DNA from: Azoarcus_F sp048158365
Lineage (GTDB): Bacteria > Pseudomonadota > Gammaproteobacteria > Burkholderiales > Rhodocyclaceae
Direction: 5' to 3' (one strand)
Assembly: GCA_048158365.1 (NCBI GenBank)
Contig: JBLLNL010000003.1
DNA: 64,000 bases
How positions within the stretch are numbered: the stretch's first letter is position 1; the number at the start of each line of letters is the position of its first letter. This document shows, piece after piece, positions 59,089 to 64,000 of this stretch. The notes under the pieces were generated by a model, which worked only from the letters and a program-made list of their open reading frames with translations, did no database searches and was not told the DNA's origin. A program made the translations under genes and the position numbers.

Positions 59089-59622
59089 TCAGACGAGGAG
59101 GTCGGCGACGACACTGGCGAGATCGGCACGGATCAGCGTGCCGGGGGGCAGCTCCGGGTCTGCGCTGGTCTTCTGTCCCTTGCCGGTGAGCACCAGATAG
59201 GGCTTGCAGCCCACCGCGATGCCTGCCTGCAGGTCGCGCAGACTGTCGCCGACCGCCGGCACACCCGCTAGATCCAAATTGAAGCGCTCGGCGATCTGTA
59301 TGAACATGCCCGGCTTGGGCTTGCGACAATCACAGGTCGAATCGGCCGGATGCGGGCAGAAGAAGATCGCATCCAGACGCCCGCCAACCTGCGCCAGAGT
59401 CTTGATCATCTTGTCGTTGATGGCGTTCAGCGTGTCCATGCCGAACAGACCACGCCCGATGCCCGACTGGTTCGACGCAATCACGACACGCCAGCCCCAC
59501 TGATTCAGTCGGGCGATAGCCTCGAGTGAACCGTCGATCGGCTTCCATTCGTCCGGCGACTTGATGAACTGATCGGAGTCGTGGTTGATCACGCCATCGC
59601 GGTCGAGGATGATGAGTTTCAT
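59089..59622 (-). CDS. gmhB: heptose 1,7-bisphosphate 7-phosphatase GmhB
   Basis: A 177-residue HAD-superfamily phosphatase in ADP-heptose synthesis. The nucleophile motif ILDRDGVIN has Asp7 and Asp9; zinc ligands appear in CPHPADSTCDCRKPKP (near 90-105); the acidic motif is GDSLRDLQAG. The pathway partner rfaE2 is in this window at 13937. It lies 52 bases from both glyS and plsC. Confidence 0.94.
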   Translation of the reverse strand: MKLIILDRDGVINHDSDQFIKSPDEWKPIDGSLEAIARLNQWGWRVVIASNQSGIGRGLFGMDTLNAINDKMIKTLAQVGGRLDAIFFCPHPADSTCDCRKPKPGMFIQIAERFNLDLAGVPAVGDSLRDLQAGIAVGCKPYLVLTGKGQKTSADPELPPGTLIRADLASVVADLLV

Positions 59623-59673
59623 GCTTCGCGCCCCGTAGCAGCACCGTCCGGTCGATGAGTACCGGCCCGGTGA

Positions 59674-61763
59674 TCAGTTGGTCGAAAGACGGGAGAGGTC
59701 GGCCACGCGATTCATCATCCCGGCAAGCCTGCTCAGCAGGGCCAGGCGATTGCGGCGCAGCAGCGGTTCGTCGACCATGACCATTACCGAATCGAAAAAG
59801 CTGTCAACCTCGACGCGCAGACCCGCAAGCACCACCAATGCCTCGGTGTAGTTTTCGTTGTCGACATGCGAACGGACCAGCGGCGCGACCTCGACGACCT
59901 TGTGCACCAGGGCCTTCTCCGCGTCTTGCTGCAGCAACGCGACATCGAGTTCCGGCAGCGCATCATCCGCCTTCCGGAGGAGGTTGACGATACGCTTGTT
60001 CGCCGCTGCGAGCGCCTCTGCCTCCGGCAGCGCACGAAACGCAACCACGGCCTCCAGTTTGGCCGGCACCACATCGACGCGCGTCGGACGCAGCGCCAGC
60101 ACCGCGTCCACAACATCGACAGCGTGCCCGGCATCGCGCAACTGGTTGCGCAGGCGTTCGAACATGAAGTCGAGCAGGATGGTCCGGAAACCGTCATTCG
60201 CCAGCAGACCGGGCGCGAAACCCGCGGCCGCGTCGTCGATAAGCTCGGCCAGGTCGAGCGGCAGCGGCGCCTCGATCAGCATCCGCAGCACCCCGAGGGC
60301 GGCGCGGCGCAGGCCGAACGGATCCTTGTCGCCGGTCGGGACCTGACCGATCCCGAAAAAACCGACCAACGCATCGAGCTTGTCCGCCAGCGACACCGCG
60401 AGCGCAACGTTGCCGACCGGCAGCCGGTCACCCGCAAAGCGCGGCAGGTAATGCTCCGCGATCGCGTCAGCGACGACATCCGTCTCGCCGTCGTGGCGTG
60501 CGTAGTACCGACCCATCACACCCTGCAGCTCCGGAAATTCCCCGACCATCTCGGTGACCAGATCGGCTTTTGCAAGCCGCGCGGCCCGGCTGGCCGCTGG
60601 AACATCGGCATGCAGACGGGATGCGATCAGGCCGGCCAGCCGCTCCAGTCGGGCAACCCGGTCGAACTGACTGCCCAGTCTGTTGTGATAGACCACCGGC
60701 GCGAGCCGTGCCAGACGGCTTTCCAGCGTATGCCTGCGATCCTGCTCGAAGAAGAAACGGGCATCGGCCAGTCGCGGTCTGACCACACGCTGGTTGCCCT
60801 GGATGATGTGGGACGGATCGGCCACACGCATGTTGGACACGATCAGAAACCGGTTGAGCAGTTTTCCATTTTCGTCGAACAGCGGAAAGTACTTCTGATT
60901 GGCCCGCATCGTCAGGATCAGGCACTCCTGCGGGACGGCGAGATACTCGGGTTCGAATTCGCCGGCATAGACGCTGGGATGTTCGACCAGTGCAGCGACC
61001 TCTTCCAGCAGATCCCGATACTCGCCCAGCGAAGCCCCCTGCCGCCCGGCCTCGGCGAGCAGCAGGCGCTCGATTTCGGCCAGCCGTGCGGCGAAATCCG
61101 GCACCACCTTGCCTTCGGCCAGCAGCGTCGGCTCATAGGCTTCGGCGGTCGCCAGCTCGATCTCGCCGCGGCTCATGAATCGGTGCCCCAGCGTGATCCG
61201 GCCGGACTCCAGCCCGAGCACCCGGCCCGGCACGACATCCGGCCCATGCATCATTACCAGCCTGTGCACCGGACGCACGAACTGCACGTCGCTCGCCCCC
61301 CAGCGCATCAGTTTGGGAATGGGCAACGCCTTGACCGCGTCCGCGACGATTCCTGCGAGCACATCAACGAGCCGGGCGCCGGGTTCGGCACGTGTATAGA
61401 ACAGCGCTTCGGCCTTGCCGTCCTGCCGGCGCTCGAAGTCGGCGATACGCTCGAGCGGGATACCCCTGGCTTCGAGCTTCTTCAGCAGCGCGGAACTGGG
61501 TCGTCCGGCAGCATCGAACGCGACCTGTACCGGCATGATCTTGTCGGTCACATCGCGCGACGGCGCCTGGGCCAGGACCCCCGGAACGGTGACCGCAAGC
61601 CGGCGCGGTGCGGCATAGCCATTGAATCGGCCGTCGACCGCAACCAGTCCGTGGCGCCTCAGGCCGTCGACGATCGTCTTCGCGAACACCTCGCCGAGTC
61701 GCGGCAAGGCCTTGGGCGGGAGTTCCTCGGTCAGCAGTTCGACCAGCACGGCAGCATGCGTCA

Positions 61764-61764
<1 letters not shown>
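59674..61764 (-). CDS. glyS: glycyl-tRNA synthetase beta subunit
   Basis: A 696-residue beta subunit of the alpha2-beta2 bacterial-type glycyl-tRNA synthetase. It opens VLVELLTEELPPKALPRLGEVFA and carries FNGYAAPRRLAVTV, VPQECLILTMRANQKYFPLFDENGKLLNRFLIVSNM, DKLDALVGFFGIGQVPTGDKDPFGLRRAALGVLR, an HD-domain-like middle and a C-terminal anticodon/DALR-like region. It overlaps glyQ by one base. An opposite-strand frame of similar length is a shadow. Confidence 0.96.
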
Positions 61765-62693
<929 letters not shown>

Positions 62694-62781
62694 GGTCCGT
62701 TTGACGGCGAAGCAAAAGTATCGATTTTACTGGCTTTCAGCGCGTCGGTCGAAGAATCTGCCCAGCCGGGCGTCGCGCCGA

Positions 62782-64000
62782 TCAATCCGGTCGGCCAACG
62801 GCAGCGGCCAGCCCGCCCGCGACCAGCGCAGCGAGCGCCAGCACAAGCGCGGGCAGATCGCCCCAGCGCGCGTAAGGGGTCATGCCCTGATAGCCGCGCA
62901 CCTCGACCGCGAGCGCACCCCGCACGAACTGCGGCAGCAGGGCATCCACCCGCCCGTCGGGCATCACCAGCGCCGTCATGCCGGTGTTGGTCGAGCGCAG
63001 CATCGGCCGGCCGGTTTCGATCGCCCTGACCCGCGCGATCTGCAGATGCTGTGGCTGTGCCAGCGAATGGCCATACCAGGCCAGGTTGGACAGATTCAGC
63101 ATCAGCGTCGCATCGGGCAGGTTGGGTAGTAACGCGCGACCGAACAAATCCTCGTAGCAGATGTTGATCGCGATGAGCTGATCGCCGAATTTCATCGGCG
63201 CCGCTCCGGCACCAGGGGTCTGATCCGACATCGGAATGTCGGCCCATCGATAGAACCAGCCGAACAAGGGCGGCGAGTACTCGCCGAACGGCACCAGATG
63301 CTGCTTCGCGTAAAACTGGGGAGCGGACACCCCGAGGCTGATCGCTGCATTGTAGATCCGCCCCTCAGCGTCACGCGAGAACACGCCGACGATGAGATCG
63401 CCATTTCGCCGTCGCGCCTGCGTTCGCAGCAGATCGAGATAACCGTCCGGGAGGTGTTCGACCAGCAGCGGGAGCGAAGTCTCCGGCAACACCACCAGAT
63501 CGGCATCATGACCGCCGGCCATGCGCGCGTTGACGCCGAGCCATTCGTCGAGCATTTCAGGTTGCCATTTGAGTCCTTGTTCGATGTTGGTCTGCGCGAG
63601 CACCACGCGCAGCGGCGCCCCCACCGGATCGGTCCATGCGATCCGCCCCAGACCGAGCCCGATCCCGATCAGCATCACGACCGGCAGCAACGCCGGCAGC
63701 GCGATGCCGGCACGCCGCCACGGCACGAGCACCAGCAGGGCCGAGACCAGGGCCACCAGACCGCCGACCCCGTAGACACCGACCACGGCGAACCAGCCCG
63801 CAAACGGGCTCGGCGGTGTCTGCGAGTACCCGATCGCAAGCCACGGAAACCCGGTGAACACCCAGCCGCGCGCGAGTTCGGCCAGGACCCACAAACCGGC
63901 GAACAGCAGCGCCTGCGATCTGCCCGATGTGCGCCGCAGCCGCACGAACGCCGCGCCGACCAGGCCCGGATAGAGTGCAAGATAGGCGCAGAAAATCGCG
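62782..64000 (-). CDS. lnt: apolipoprotein N-acyltransferase Lnt, 5' end cut by window edge
   Basis: C-terminal 406 codons of Lnt, which adds the third acyl chain to lipoproteins in the inner membrane. Several membrane helices precede a nitrilase-like domain with the catalytic residues visible: Glu in VVLPETSLPLL, Lys in FYAKQHLVPFGEYSP, and Cys in INICYEDLFG. The C-terminal helix (ALVLALAALVAGGLAAAVGR) closes it. The N-terminal helices lie outside the window. Gene order lnt-glyQ-glyS-gmhB is standard. Confidence 0.93.
   Translation of the reverse strand, partial: AIFCAYLALYPGLVGAAFVRLRRTSGRSQALLFAGLWVLAELARGWVFTGFPWLAIGYSQTPPSPFAGWFAVVGVYGVGGLVALVSALLVLVPWRRAGIALPALLPVVMLIGIGLGLGRIAWTDPVGAPLRVVLAQTNIEQGLKWQPEMLDEWLGVNARMAGGHDADLVVLPETSLPLLVEHLPDGYLDLLRTQARRRNGDLIVGVFSRDAEGRIYNAAISLGVSAPQFYAKQHLVPFGEYSPPLFGWFYRWADIPMSDQTPGAGAAPMKFGDQLIAINICYEDLFGRALLPNLPDATLMLNLSNLAWYGHSLAQPQHLQIARVRAIETGRPMLRSTNTGMTALVMPDGRVDALLPQFVRGALAVEVRGYQGMTPYARWGDLPALVLALAALVAGGLAAAVGRPD

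Overview
This 64 kb window is GC-rich, densely packed chromosomal DNA. The gene orders point to a betaproteobacterium, probably close to Rhodocyclales/Burkholderiales: rpe-gph-trpEGDC, the mla / ABC / bolA / murA / his / hinT / tatABC superoperon, plsC-gmhB-glyS-glyQ-lnt, a phasin gene, and an aa3-type cytochrome c oxidase whose subunit II carries a fused cytochrome c. This placement is inferred from gene order and protein character only. I saw no rRNA, tRNA, CRISPR array or prophage. Most of the window is core genome. LAYOUT. 1-4314 (minus strand) is the aa3 oxidase locus ctaC-ctaD-small protein-ctaG-DUF2970-ctaE; ctaE runs off the left edge. A near-perfect FNR/ANR-type box lies upstream of ctaC. 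4677-12884 (minus) is a tightly overlapping ten-gene operon: exported unknown protein, folE2, FAD/NAD-binding oxidoreductase, DUF1365, cyclopropane-synthase-like methyltransferase, chalcone-isomerase-like protein, MFS carrier, DUF3833 lipoprotein, SDR and NTF2-like protein. It diverges from a MerR-family gene (12973-13878, plus) that carries the full adenosylcobalamin photoreceptor signature of CarH/LitR. The shared intergenic region holds two mirror-image TTGTC-N3-GACAA palindromes and two overlapping face-to-face sigma-70-like promoters. I read this as a B12-photoreceptor-controlled, light-inducible membrane-fatty-acid modification system, the most interesting locus here. 13937-17791 holds rfaE2, an unknown small gene, recQ, an FKBP isomerase and msrA. 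17854-23505 is rpe-gph-trpE-trpG-trpD-trpC, with a previously uncalled 18-residue trp leader peptide carrying two Trp codons. 23583-29451 holds a GAF-containing secretion/pilus-type ATPase, a metallo-beta-lactamase-fold protein, a two-FHA protein, a PP2C phosphatase and an ornithine-cyclodeaminase-like enzyme. 29676-31742 is sucCD. A 171-bp MITE-like element with 23-bp perfect inverted termini lies at 32636-32806, before a FimV-like gene. 34990-37056 holds a Nif3-like gene and a DegS-like protease. 37057-49721 is the tat-hinT-his-murA-bolA-ABC block on the minus strand; within it hisC alone is inverted and an rnk gene sits in the opposite orientation between hisG and murA. 49736-53581 is mlaFEDACB. 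53806-56449 is kdsD-kdsC-lptC-lptA without the usual lptB, followed by a crotonase gene, a strongly promoted phasin gene, and the plsC-gmhB-glyS-glyQ-lnt block; lnt runs off the right edge. HOW THE GENES FIT TOGETHER. Much of the window serves the envelope: LPS heptose and Kdo synthesis (rfaE2, gmhB, kdsD, kdsC), LPS export (lptC, lptA), phospholipid trafficking (mla), phospholipid and lipoprotein acylation (plsC, lnt), peptidoglycan precursor synthesis (murA), protein export (tat) and envelope proteolysis (DegS-like). The light operon would add an inducible layer that modifies acyl chains in the same membranes. The rest covers respiration (aa3 oxidase, sucCD), amino acid synthesis (trp, his) and carbon storage (phasin).
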